From CAYQXJ01 sp964421565 (GTDB lineage Bacteria > Planctomycetota > Brocadiia > SM23-32), in contig CAYQXJ010000005.1 of NCBI GenBank assembly GCA_964421565.1, forward strand, positions 124,001 to 188,000: a stretch of DNA of 64,000 nt. Direction: 5' to 3'. The notes below the pieces were generated by a model. That model was not told the DNA's origin. It made no database searches and saw only the letters and a list, made by a program, of their open reading frames with translations. Shown here piece by piece: positions 51,415 to 60,154 of this stretch. Both the position numbers and the translations under genes were made by a program. Each line of letters opens with the position of its first letter. Within the stretch, counting starts at the first letter, position 1.

Positions 51415-51562
51415 GGTCGTCTCCGGTTCTGTGTCGCCCTCTTGCTCAGCACAGCATACCGGCCCCCGGCCGCTACGGCAACAGGGCCGATGCAACCGGC
51501 CCACACACCCGCAAGGCGGAGCGGGCAGGCCTGTCGGGGCCGCGCCGGGCAGAGAGGTTCCC

Positions 51563-51605
51563 TTGACATGATCTGAGCGATATGTTCACATCACGTCATG
51601 TTCGC
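51563..51605 (+). promoter_or_regulatory. Control region of the deoR carbohydrate locus
   Basis: A perfect TTGACA lies at 51563-51568 but the -10 box at the right distance is poor. Two near-identical 8-mers, ATGTTCAC (51582-51589) and ATGTTCGC (51598-51605), are 16 bases apart; the second holds the start codon of the regulator gene. The pair would suit an autoregulatory operator, which is inference. Confidence 0.35.
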
Positions 51606-52368
51606 TCAACAACGCCGGCACAGGCTGCTGGAGCTGCTCGCCCGCGAGGGGCGGCTGACCGTAAGCGACATCCGAGAGGCGCTCGACGTCTCGCCCGCCA
51701 CCGTGCGCCGAGACCTGGCCGAACTGGCCGACCAGGGAGAGTTGGTCCGCGTGCACGGCGGCGCCGTGCACCCCGCCGCACTGCACGGAGAGCCGCTTTT
51801 CCGCCAGCGCGCACACGCCGCGCCAAAGGCGAAGAAGGCGATAGCCGAGCGCGCGGTCGAGTTCGCGAGCGAGGACTGCGTCGTGTACGTCGACGCGGGC
51901 ACTTCGGCGCTTGCGGTGGCGCAGTTGCTGCTGCCGCGACCGGACGTGACGATGTTTACCAACTCCCTGCCGCTCCTGGAGGCCGGCGTGGAGGGCAGCG
52001 CGCGCCTTGTGGCCACCGGTGGCAACCTGCGTGTGCCCAGCCAGTCGCTGGTCGGCGCCCTCGCTCTTGACTGGATGGAGCAGCTTCGCTTCGACGTTGC
52101 CTTCATCGGCGCCTCCGGGCTCGATGCCGAGCAGGGGGCCACTGTCACCTCGCTGGAGGAAGCCGCCATGAAGCAGGCCGGCATGCAGCGCTCGGGCAAG
52201 AGCGTGCTTGTCGCCGACGGGCAGAAGTGGAACGCGCCCGCAGCCGTGAGGTTCGCCGAGTGGGGGCAGTTCGACGCCTGGGTAACTGACAAATCCCTGA
52301 GCCCGGCCGAGCGGAACGGCCTCACCCGCCGGGGGGTGGAGGTCATCACCGTGGAGGTGGACTGCTGA
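51598..52368 (+). CDS. DeoR-family transcriptional regulator
   Basis: A 256-residue DeoR-type regulator. The N-terminal helix-turn-helix is diagnostic: RRHRLLELLAREGRLTVSDI then LDVSPATVRRDLAEL and VRVHGGAV. The C-terminal sugar-phosphate-sensing domain has VYVDAGTSALAVAQLL, MFTNSLPLLEA, ATGGNLRV and FIGASGLDAEQGATV. Members usually repress sugar genes and respond to a phosphosugar. It is the first gene of a run of + strand carbohydrate genes, with its stop overlapping the start of the dehydrogenase gene (CTGA), so it probably controls them. Confidence 0.94.
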   Translation: MFAQQRRHRLLELLAREGRLTVSDIREALDVSPATVRRDLAELADQGELVRVHGGAVHPAALHGEPLFRQRAHAAPKAKKAIAERAVEFASEDCVVYVDAGTSALAVAQLLLPRPDVTMFTNSLPLLEAGVEGSARLVATGGNLRVPSQSLVGALALDWMEQLRFDVAFIGASGLDAEQGATVTSLEEAAMKQAGMQRSGKSVLVADGQKWNAPAAVRFAEWGQFDAWVTDKSLSPAERNGLTRRGVEVITVEVDC

Positions 52369-53531
52369 ACGCATCTGCGCCCATCGTCGTTTTCGGCGCC
52401 GGCTGCATCGGTCGCGGGTTGCTGGCGGAGCTGGCGGCCCGGGCCGGCCTGGAGGCAGTGTTCGTCGAGCGCGACCTTGACCTGGCCGAAGCGTTGCGAT
52501 GCTCGGGCGGCTACACCGTCCGGCTCGTGGGGCGTGAGCGACGACGGACGCGCTTTCGTCACTACAACGTCCTGCCCGCAGTAGAGACGGACCAGTTGCG
52601 GCGCGCCGTTGAACGATGCGCCTTCGCCGCAACGGCCGTTGGCGGGCAGAACCTGCCCGCTGTGGCGCAGTTGTTGGCGCCGGCCATGGCCTGCCGCCGG
52701 ACGGTGCTCAACGTGCTGGTATGCGAGAACTGGCCGCATGCCGACTCCGTCCTGCAGGGGCACCTGCAGCGCCTCGGCACGGACGCCTTCCGCTGCGTGC
52801 CCGCTTCGGTGGAGCGCATGGTTCGCCCTGCGCCGGACGGCCTGGACCTGGTGGGCGAGGCGGGCCAGTCGCTCTACTTCGACGCATCGCAGTGGGCGGG
52901 AGAACCGCCATCCATCCCCGGCTTCACCGCATGCGGGGATATCCAGTTCTACTACGCCCGTAAGCTGTTCACCAACAATGCGGGCCACGCCGCCCTGGCC
53001 TATGAAGGCCACCTGGCCGGATACGAACTGTTATGCGACGCCCACGCCGACCCCGCCATCCGCGCCCGGGTGGAGGCGCTTCTCGATCCGGCGGCCGAGA
53101 TGCTCGCCAGGCAGTTCGGTGCCGACAGCGGCGCCCTGCGCGAACACGTGGCGGCGCTGATGGAGCACCGCTTCCCCAACCGCGAGCTTGCGGACCGTGT
53201 GCGTCGCGTGGCGCGCGATCCTTTGAGGAAGCTGAGCCCCGATGAACGGCTGGTGGGCCTGCTGCGCCGCCTGCAGAAGCACGGCCTGCCCTTGAGGCCC
53301 GTCTGCCGCACGATCGCGTGCGCCATGCACTACCGCGATCCGGACAATACCCAGTGCGCCGATCTGTCCGACCTGCTGCGCCGCGGCGGGCCGGAACTGG
53401 TGCTCACACAGGTCTGCCGCCTGCGCCCCGAGGATGAGGCATACGGCGAGTGCCTGCGCCAGTGGGAGTTGATCGAGGCGAACACGGCATCCGGGACCGG
53501 GGGTTTTGACAAAGGAGGAGAAACGAGATGA
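52365..53531 (+). CDS. Mannitol-1-phosphate 5-dehydrogenase-like protein, apparent CTG start
   Basis: A 388-residue MtlD-type dehydrogenase if the CTG at 52365 is used. The Rossmann motif reads IVVFGAGCIGRGLLAEL and lies at residues 6-22 of that form. Later motifs are GQNLPAVAQLLAPAM, VCENWPHAD, SLYFDASQ, YYARKLFTNNAGHAALAYEG (with the catalytic Lys) and HRFPNRELADRVRRVARDP. No ATG, GTG or TTG lies upstream of the Gly-rich motif in frame; the first, TTG 52419, would cut off its loop. GGAGGTGG sits 4-7 bases upstream of the CTG, and CTGA overlaps the deoR stop just as ATGA would. The substrate could be mannitol, arabinitol or another polyol phosphate. Confidence 0.85.
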   Translation: MNASAPIVVFGAGCIGRGLLAELAARAGLEAVFVERDLDLAEALRCSGGYTVRLVGRERRRTRFRHYNVLPAVETDQLRRAVERCAFAATAVGGQNLPAVAQLLAPAMACRRTVLNVLVCENWPHADSVLQGHLQRLGTDAFRCVPASVERMVRPAPDGLDLVGEAGQSLYFDASQWAGEPPSIPGFTACGDIQFYYARKLFTNNAGHAALAYEGHLAGYELLCDAHADPAIRARVEALLDPAAEMLARQFGADSGALREHVAALMEHRFPNRELADRVRRVARDPLRKLSPDERLVGLLRRLQKHGLPLRPVCRTIACAMHYRDPDNTQCADLSDLLRRGGPELVLTQVCRLRPEDEAYGECLRQWELIEANTASGTGGFDKGGETR

Positions 53532-54187
53532 GCGCTGTCCGCCTGTATCTGGATACGGCCGAGCTGGATCAGATCAAGGACGCCGTCAGCACCGGCCTGG
53601 TCGATGGCATCGCAACCAACCCGAACAAGATCGCCCTGAGCGGAAAGTCCTACGGGCAGGTGCTTGAGGAGATAAGGGGTGTCTTTGACGGCCCAATAGC
53701 CTTTCAGGCCATGGGCGCGACCACCGAGCAGATCATGGACCACGCCCGGCAGATCCACGGCATGGACCCCAAACTTGCAGTGAAGGTCGTGGCCAACAAG
53801 ACGGGGCTGCCCGCGATCAAGCCCCTGGTGGCCGACGGGGTCCGCACAAACGCCACATTGATCTTCAACCCCGCCCAGGCGCTGATGGCCGGACTGGCCG
53901 GCTCGCCGTTCGTCAGCCCTTTCATCGGCCGCGCCCGGATGACAGGCAGCGACGGTATAGAGGCGATCGCCCGCATGCGCCGGCTCTTCGACGCGTGGCA
54001 GATCGAGCGCACCTGCATCGTCGGCGCCAGCATCAAGGACGTGCAGCAGGTCATCGACGTCATACTGGCCGGGGCGCACGCCGTGGCCGTCCCGTTCACC
54101 GTCTTCGAGGGCATGATGGACCACCCCATGACCGAGCGGGGCCTGCAGAAGTTCGCCGATGACTTCGACGCACTGAGAAGCCGATGA
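53528..54187 (+). CDS. Fructose-6-phosphate aldolase / transaldolase-like (FSA/TalC)
   Basis: A 219-residue class I aldolase of the small transaldolase group. LYLDTAELDQIKDAV, DGIATNPNKIAL and ELAVKVV-type strand (LAVKVVANKTGLPAI, with the Schiff-base Lys) are typical, as are NATLIFNPAQALMAGLAG and SPFIGRARM. The ATG is preceded by AAGGAGG and overlaps the dehydrogenase stop by four bases. It should split or make a C6 phosphosugar from DHAP-like or dihydroxyacetone units. With the dehydrogenase it makes a short polyol or ketose phosphate route. Confidence 0.93.
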   Translation: MSAVRLYLDTAELDQIKDAVSTGLVDGIATNPNKIALSGKSYGQVLEEIRGVFDGPIAFQAMGATTEQIMDHARQIHGMDPKLAVKVVANKTGLPAIKPLVADGVRTNATLIFNPAQALMAGLAGSPFVSPFIGRARMTGSDGIEAIARMRRLFDAWQIERTCIVGASIKDVQQVIDVILAGAHAVAVPFTVFEGMMDHPMTERGLQKFADDFDALRSR

Positions 54188-56529
54188 AGAAACCCCGAAA
54201 AGTGCCCCTGCACGGCGAGTGGGCCCTCTCGTTCACAGACCCCATTACGGGCGAGCAGCGCTACGTGGCCGCTACCGTTCCCGGGAACGTGGAGGTCGAT
54301 CTGATGCGGGAGGGCCTCGTTGACGACCCCTATCCGCCGGATGACGTGAGGGCGATACGCCAATACGACCTGGTCGACGACTGGACCTATCGGACCGAGT
54401 TCTCCGCTCCCGAATGCACCGAGGAAGAGCGCGCCGAGCTGGTGCTGGAGGGCGTCGACACCATCGCCGAGGTATCGCTCAACGGCGAAGAGGTGCTTCG
54501 CTGCGAGAATATGTTCATCCCCCACTCGGTCGACGTGACCGATCGGCTGCGGCCGCACGGCAACGAGCTCCTGGTGCGTATACGGAGCCCGCTGCTCCAT
54601 GCGCGCCGGTTCCCCTACCCCGCGTGTCAGGTTTCCAGGGAGTACCGCAGATCGCAGGCATACCTGCGCAAGGCGCGCCACATGTGGGGGTGGGACAACG
54701 CCCCCCGCCTGCTCAGCGCCGGGCTCTGGCGGCCCGTTCACCTGCGCGTGCTCCCGCCGGTGTGGTTCGGCGACATCTACGTCTACACGGAGAACGTGGG
54801 CCAGGAGGCAGTATCCATCGGCTGCAACTGGTCGATCCATACGCCGGCCGAGGACTTGTCCGACTATCGGGGCCGAATGGAGCTACGCAGGGACGGGCGG
54901 CTTGAGCATGCCTTTGACTTCGACGTCGACTTCACCGTCGGCCGCATCAGTTGCAATCTGCCCCGCTCCGAGGTACGCCTCTGGTGGCCCCGCGGCTACG
55001 GTGAGCCGAACCTGTACGACCTGTGCCTCACCCTGTACGTAGCGGACCAGCCGACGGCCGAGTGGAGCAGACGGTTCGGCATCCGCCGTATCGAGCTGAT
55101 CCGTAGCGAGGTGACGAACGCCGAGGGCGAGGGGGAGTTCCTCTTCCGCTGCAACGGGGAGTCCATCTACGTCCGCGGCACGAACTGGAAGCCCAAGGAC
55201 GCCCTGCACTCCCGTGCCGCCAGCAGGGTACGCGACGCCCTGGGGCTGTGCGTGGACCTGCACTGTAACATGGTGCGCGTCTGGGGCGGCGGCATTTACG
55301 AGGACCACGAGTTCTTCGACTTCTGCGACGAGCACGGGCTGCTGGTCTGGCAGGACTTCATGTTCGCCTGCGAGTTCCCCCCGCGGGACGAGTTCTTCCT
55401 GCAGGCCGTCGCGCGGGAGGCGGAGGCCGTTGTCAAGCGCCTGCGCAACCATCCCTCGCTGGCCATCTGGTGCGGTGACAATGAAGTGGACGCAACGTTC
55501 TTCTGGGGCACGCTGATCCCCAACGGGCTGGTGCCCTCTGACAACCGGGTCAACCGCCAGGTGCTCCCCGACGCCGTGAAGTCCCACGACCCCTACCGGC
55601 CGTACGTGCCCAGCTCGCCGCACAAGGCGGATTGCCTGGTCACTGAGCGCTATCTACCTCCTGCAGAGCGCTCCGGCCTGTCGAGCCCCGAGGAGCACCT
55701 CTACCCCGGCAATGAACGCTTCCGCGAGGCGTACCGTCACTCCGCCGCCCACTTCATCGGCGAGACGGGACCGTTCTTCATAAACGCCATGTCCCAGACG
55801 ACGCAAATAGTGGAGAGGGATCTTGCCCGCGCCCGCCGGCTCTGGGATGCGCCGGTGAATCCCGCAGACTACACCCTGGACCGCCACCAGACGGACGAGC
55901 ACTTCCTCACCTGGAAGGACGCCGTGCGCAAGCGGCTGAACCACTTCTTCGGGCGCGACTTCGCCCTGGAGCCCTGGCAAGAGCTGGCCGAGGCGATCAA
56001 CATCGTCTGCGCCGACATGTTCAAGTTCGCCATCGAGCACTCGCGCTGCCGCCGCTGGCGCAAGACGGGCGTCCTGTGGTGGTCGTTGATGGACATGTGG
56101 CCGATGATGTTCAACTACTCGGTGGTCGACTATGCCTGGCAACCCAAGCAGCCCGCTTACGACTGGATCCGCCGCTCGCAGCAGCCCGTCTGCCTGATGG
56201 TCCACGACACTACGGGCAGTGGAGCGCGGCGGCTCTTCGCTGCGAATGATACACTGAAGGCGATGCATGGTCCCTATCGCATCGTGGCGGTGGATGCCGA
56301 GGGTCGCGAAGAGGAAGTCCTGTCCGGCGAGTTCTCTGTCGAGCCCAACTGCACGCTCGCCCTGCAGGACCTGAAGCCACCGGCGAAACCGACCCTATGG
56401 CTGCTCGAATGGCAAACCGGTGGTGCCGCACTCCGCAACCACTACGTCTGGGGCGAGCCGCCGCACCGTCTCGACGTATACCGGCGATGGTGCGCTCGTT
56501 TGAACCGCTGGCAAGCGGCAAACCGCTGA
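54184..56529 (+). CDS. GH2-family beta-mannosidase-like enzyme
   Basis: A 781-residue family 2 glycoside hydrolase. An N-terminal jelly-roll (HGEWALSFTDPITGEQ, VPGNVEVDL) and Ig-like sandwich lead to the barrel. RGTNWKPKDAL and VRVWGGGIYEDHEFFDFCDE are typical of beta-mannosidases. The acid/base Glu434 lies in WCGDNEVD, and the nucleophile Glu527 in HFIGETGPFF. No signal peptide, so it acts inside the cell on imported mannosides. It overlaps the aldolase gene by four bases. Product mannose could feed the locus, though no mannose-specific enzyme is present. Confidence 0.9.
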   Translation: MKKPRKVPLHGEWALSFTDPITGEQRYVAATVPGNVEVDLMREGLVDDPYPPDDVRAIRQYDLVDDWTYRTEFSAPECTEEERAELVLEGVDTIAEVSLNGEEVLRCENMFIPHSVDVTDRLRPHGNELLVRIRSPLLHARRFPYPACQVSREYRRSQAYLRKARHMWGWDNAPRLLSAGLWRPVHLRVLPPVWFGDIYVYTENVGQEAVSIGCNWSIHTPAEDLSDYRGRMELRRDGRLEHAFDFDVDFTVGRISCNLPRSEVRLWWPRGYGEPNLYDLCLTLYVADQPTAEWSRRFGIRRIELIRSEVTNAEGEGEFLFRCNGESIYVRGTNWKPKDALHSRAASRVRDALGLCVDLHCNMVRVWGGGIYEDHEFFDFCDEHGLLVWQDFMFACEFPPRDEFFLQAVAREAEAVVKRLRNHPSLAIWCGDNEVDATFFWGTLIPNGLVPSDNRVNRQVLPDAVKSHDPYRPYVPSSPHKADCLVTERYLPPAERSGLSSPEEHLYPGNERFREAYRHSAAHFIGETGPFFINAMSQTTQIVERDLARARRLWDAPVNPADYTLDRHQTDEHFLTWKDAVRKRLNHFFGRDFALEPWQELAEAINIVCADMFKFAIEHSRCRRWRKTGVLWWSLMDMWPMMFNYSVVDYAWQPKQPAYDWIRRSQQPVCLMVHDTTGSGARRLFAANDTLKAMHGPYRIVAVDAEGREEEVLSGEFSVEPNCTLALQDLKPPAKPTLWLLEWQTGGAALRNHYVWGEPPHRLDVYRRWCARLNRWQAANR

Positions 56530-56545
56530 AATCAGGAGCCTTGAG

Positions 56546-58060
56546 ATGCCGAAAAGAAAAGGACATGCGCCCGCCACGCGGCCGACGTTGGCCCGGCCGC
56601 TGCTGATCGGCGAGTGGGCCGATATGGCCGTCCTGAAAGACGATGATGACTATTACCTGATCCATTCGAGCGGATGGTACCGCCCCGCGATACTGATCTG
56701 GCACTCGAAGGACCTGCACACCTGGCGGCCTCTCCACTACGCCGTGCAGCACTTCGAGGGGACCATCTGGGTGACTGACCTGGCGAAGGTGGATGGGCGC
56801 TACTACATCTTCTTCCTCAGGGACTGGGACCGCGAGACGGGCTGCCAGGTGCTGATGGCGGATTCCATGCAGGGGCCCTGGTCCGAACCCGAGCCGCCGG
56901 GGCTGCCGCCCGACGCCGTACTGGCTCGGGATGATGACGGCGCGCGCTACCTGTTCACCGGTTCGGGATACGTGAGCCGTCTGGGGCATGACCGCCTGGA
57001 GATTGATCGTGGCCCGGAGAAGGCCTACGGCGGTTGGCCGTTTCCGCAGGACTGGGCCGTCGAATGTTACCCCTGCCTGGAGGCGCCGAAGGTGCTGCGG
57101 CGCGGCGGTTGGTGGCACCTGCTGGAGGCCCAGGCAGGCACCTTCGGGCCGTCCACCAGCCACATGGTGGTCTCCGCGCGCGCCAGGATGCCTTTCGGCC
57201 CGTGGCAGAACTCGCCCCACAATCCGATCATCCGCACCTGGAGCCGCCATGAGCCCTGGTGGTCGAAGGGGCACGGCCAGTTGATCCAGGACCCCCGTGG
57301 GAACTGGTTCTGTATCCAGCACGCCATCATGAAAGACTTCCGCTCCCTGGGCCGCTGCACGGTGATCGAACCGATCGAATGGACCGGCGACGGCTGGTAC
57401 CGTGTGGCTGACCGCTGGCCCGAGGGGTGGGAAGAGCCTGTCAGCGTGGAGATGCCGATGAGCGACGAGTTCGACGGCGACCGGCTCGGCATCCAGTGGC
57501 AGTTCCACCGCGAGTGGGACGCCGACCGGTTCAGCGTGGATGACGGGGCGCTGACCCTGCAGGGGCGGGGCCGGTCGGCGGGCGAGTCCATGCCGCTGAC
57601 CATCCAGCCCATGCACCGGGCTTACGAGATAGAGACCGAGGTGGAGGTAGAGGGCGACGCGACGGCCGGGCTGATGCTCTTCTACAGCCCGCAGTCCTGC
57701 ATCGGCTCCGGCATCTCGCGGGACGGCGCCGTGCTGCGCATCCAGGAGGGCTACAAGCGCTACCGGTGGATGAAGGAGCCGTCCGTCGGCCGCTCGCGCG
57801 TCGCGCTGCGCATCGTGAACGACCGCCAGGACGCCCGCTTCTATTACAGGGACGAGACCGGCTGCTGGCGCATCATGCAGCCGAGCGTGGAAGTCTCCGT
57901 CGGCACCTCCACGATATGGAACCTGCGGCCGGCGCTTTTCGCCTGCGGCGAGGGGCAGGCACGGTTCAGTTACTTCCACTACCGGCCCCTGGAGAGCGCC
58001 CGGGAACTGGAGCGCCACCTGGAGGGGCAGTTCCGCCTCTCACAGGAAACCGATGCATAG
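56546..58060 (+). CDS. GH43-type glycosidase with C-terminal sandwich
   Basis: A 504-residue enzyme. The five-bladed propeller of GH43-like enzymes is seen from GEWADMAVLKDDDDYYLIHS (base Asp) through YYIFFLRDW to YPCLEAPKVLRRGGWW (acid Glu in LEAPKV, the place of 'E-G-P'). WSKGHGQLIQDPRGNWF carries the conserved His. A C-terminal beta-sandwich (EFDGDRLGIQWQFH, then AGLMLFYSP and ARFYYRDETG) resembles the xylan-binding DUF1349/GH43-C2 domain. Likely activity is on arabinose, xylose or galactose side chains. No signal peptide. It starts 16 bases after the mannosidase gene. Confidence 0.85.
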   Translation: MPKRKGHAPATRPTLARPLLIGEWADMAVLKDDDDYYLIHSSGWYRPAILIWHSKDLHTWRPLHYAVQHFEGTIWVTDLAKVDGRYYIFFLRDWDRETGCQVLMADSMQGPWSEPEPPGLPPDAVLARDDDGARYLFTGSGYVSRLGHDRLEIDRGPEKAYGGWPFPQDWAVECYPCLEAPKVLRRGGWWHLLEAQAGTFGPSTSHMVVSARARMPFGPWQNSPHNPIIRTWSRHEPWWSKGHGQLIQDPRGNWFCIQHAIMKDFRSLGRCTVIEPIEWTGDGWYRVADRWPEGWEEPVSVEMPMSDEFDGDRLGIQWQFHREWDADRFSVDDGALTLQGRGRSAGESMPLTIQPMHRAYEIETEVEVEGDATAGLMLFYSPQSCIGSGISRDGAVLRIQEGYKRYRWMKEPSVGRSRVALRIVNDRQDARFYYRDETGCWRIMQPSVEVSVGTSTIWNLRPALFACGEGQARFSYFHYRPLESARELERHLEGQFRLSQETDA

Positions 58061-58147
58061 AAGCAAGGGCAAGCCATGACTACGCAGGAGCTTCAGATGG
58101 CGAATTGGCCAGACACACGCTCCCCCCTTGAGGAAGTTCAGCCAAAC

Positions 58148-60112
58148 ATGAATACAAACATACCATTAATGCTGGTCCTCATGAGCGCCCTGGCGGGGCC
58201 GTCCGCGTACGCCTCCGCTGCAAACGCCGTCCGACCCGGCGAGTTCACCATCGACCCTCCCACCCTGACTTGCCTGGGTTTCGCCTGGGAGATAGAAGGT
58301 GACGAGAACCGAAACGCGACCGCTACAGTGGACTACCGCCAGGTCGGCCAGCAGAGATGGCGGCAAGGGTTGCCCCTGCTGCGGGTCGGCGCCCACCACT
58401 GCGGGCGCAGCTCCGACTGGCTCGACCACAAAGTGCCGCACATGCTGGCGGGCAGCATTCTGGATCTCCACGAAGATACCGAATACGAAGTACGTATCAC
58501 CATCACGGACTCGGACGGCGTCGAGGGCGAGTCAGTCCAGATCGCCACCGTGCGCACGCGGGGCGAGCCGAAGACGGCCGAGGGCGGCAGCGTCTACCAC
58601 GTCTACCCGCCCGGCTCCGACGCCAAATGGCCTCAGAACGAGTTCACCAACCTCTACAAGGCATACTACGGCGGCGTGGGCAACCTGGGCGACTTCAACA
58701 TGGTGTGGGAGCGCATCGTCCAGCCCGGCGACACCATCCTCGTTCACGCCGGCGTCTACAAGGCCGACCTCGACCACTACACCGACAGGATGGGATTGGT
58801 CTCCGACGGCACCTACTGGCTCACTGCAAAGGGCACTCCGGAGAAGCCGATCACCATCAAGGCCGCCGGCGACGGCGAGGTGGTCTTCGACGGCAGCGGG
58901 GCGGACGTGCTGTTCAACGTAATGGCCGCCGACCATCACATCTTCGAAGGTCTCACCTTCCGCAACTGCGGCACGGCCATATTCGCCGGCCAGCAACGGG
59001 TCGAGGGCTGTAAGGGACTCACCGTCCGAAACTGCCGGTTCGAAGATGTCCGCGACGGAATCTTCACCCTCTACAACGGCTGCCAAGACTTCTACATCGC
59101 CGACAACGTCTTCCTGGGCAGGAACAGTCGGCACGGGCTGACCGGCTGGGGCGGGCCCGAGGACGACCGCCTGAAGAGCAACACGGCGATAACGCTGCAG
59201 GGCACCGGCCACGTGGTCTGCCGCAACGAGATCGCCTACTTCTGGCAGGCCTATCATATGGGCACCGCCTTCCAGGGGTGGGATCGCGGCGGCGTGGCCT
59301 GCGACATCTACGAGAACGACATGCACATGCTCATCGACGATGGCGTCGAGGTGGACGGATGCGTGCGCAATGTGCGGGTGCTGCGCAACCGCATCGTCGA
59401 TGCCGGCTCGCCTATGAGCGCCCAGCCGGTCTACGGCGGGCCGGCTTACTTCATCCGCAACGTCACGTACAACGCGCGGACGTCGCTGAAGTTCCACGAG
59501 GCGTGGCCCTCCGGTCTGCTCGTCTATCACAACACCATGATCGGCAACAAGATGATACCCCGTGGCACCTACACCAACGCCCACTTCCGCAACAATCTCT
59601 TCCTCTCCGCCGCCGACACCCGGACCCTTGCGGCATTTCCGTCCACGGGCAACGCCGTGACGACCGACTACAATGGCTACGAGCCGGACACCGTCTTCCG
59701 GATCACGGAGATCGACGGCTTCGCCCCCATCATGGACAAATCCCGCGACCCCTACTGGCCGCTGAAGAAGTATCCGGGGAAAGAGGCGAACACGGAGTTC
59801 GTGTCGCTCTCGGAGTTTCGCGATGCGACGGGCCACGAGCAGCACGCCGTCGCGGTCGACTACGCGGTTTTCGAGAATCTTGAACCACCCGAGGCGCCTC
59901 GATGGAACACGGCGGCCGAAGTGCATCCGCCCTCCACTCTGGACTTCCGGATCAAGGCGGGTAGCGCGGCCGTCGACGCCGGCATGGTGCTCCCAAACGT
60001 GAACGAGGGCTTCGCCGGCGAAGCGCCGGACCTGGGCGCCCGCGAACTGGGCGCCCCCTTACCGCATTACGGTCCGCGCCGCCGGGAGAACGAACATGAG
60101 TCCCCAGAGTAG
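58148..60112 (+). CDS. Secreted right-handed beta-helix protein (polysaccharide lyase-like)
   Basis: A 654-residue secreted protein. The start at 58148 gives a good signal peptide (NIPLMLVLMSALAGPSAYAS); the open frame begins at 58076 but the earlier residues are polar. An Fn3-like domain (about 30-170; YEVRITITDSDG near its end) precedes a parallel beta-helix with repeats such as HIFEGLTFRNCGTAIFAG, GLTVRNCRFEDVRDGI and NVRVLRNRIVDAG. That fold occurs in pectate lyases, alginate lyases and related enzymes. A short run of Asp/Lys typical of a Ca-binding lyase site is not obvious. It may act outside the cytoplasm on the polymer whose fragments the other genes use. Confidence 0.82.
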   Translation: MNTNIPLMLVLMSALAGPSAYASAANAVRPGEFTIDPPTLTCLGFAWEIEGDENRNATATVDYRQVGQQRWRQGLPLLRVGAHHCGRSSDWLDHKVPHMLAGSILDLHEDTEYEVRITITDSDGVEGESVQIATVRTRGEPKTAEGGSVYHVYPPGSDAKWPQNEFTNLYKAYYGGVGNLGDFNMVWERIVQPGDTILVHAGVYKADLDHYTDRMGLVSDGTYWLTAKGTPEKPITIKAAGDGEVVFDGSGADVLFNVMAADHHIFEGLTFRNCGTAIFAGQQRVEGCKGLTVRNCRFEDVRDGIFTLYNGCQDFYIADNVFLGRNSRHGLTGWGGPEDDRLKSNTAITLQGTGHVVCRNEIAYFWQAYHMGTAFQGWDRGGVACDIYENDMHMLIDDGVEVDGCVRNVRVLRNRIVDAGSPMSAQPVYGGPAYFIRNVTYNARTSLKFHEAWPSGLLVYHNTMIGNKMIPRGTYTNAHFRNNLFLSAADTRTLAAFPSTGNAVTTDYNGYEPDTVFRITEIDGFAPIMDKSRDPYWPLKKYPGKEANTEFVSLSEFRDATGHEQHAVAVDYAVFENLEPPEAPRWNTAAEVHPPSTLDFRIKAGSAAVDAGMVLPNVNEGFAGEAPDLGARELGAPLPHYGPRRRENEHESPE

Positions 60113-60154
60113 CATCGGCTGGCGGCAACAGAACGCTCTGACAGATAGCTCAAG

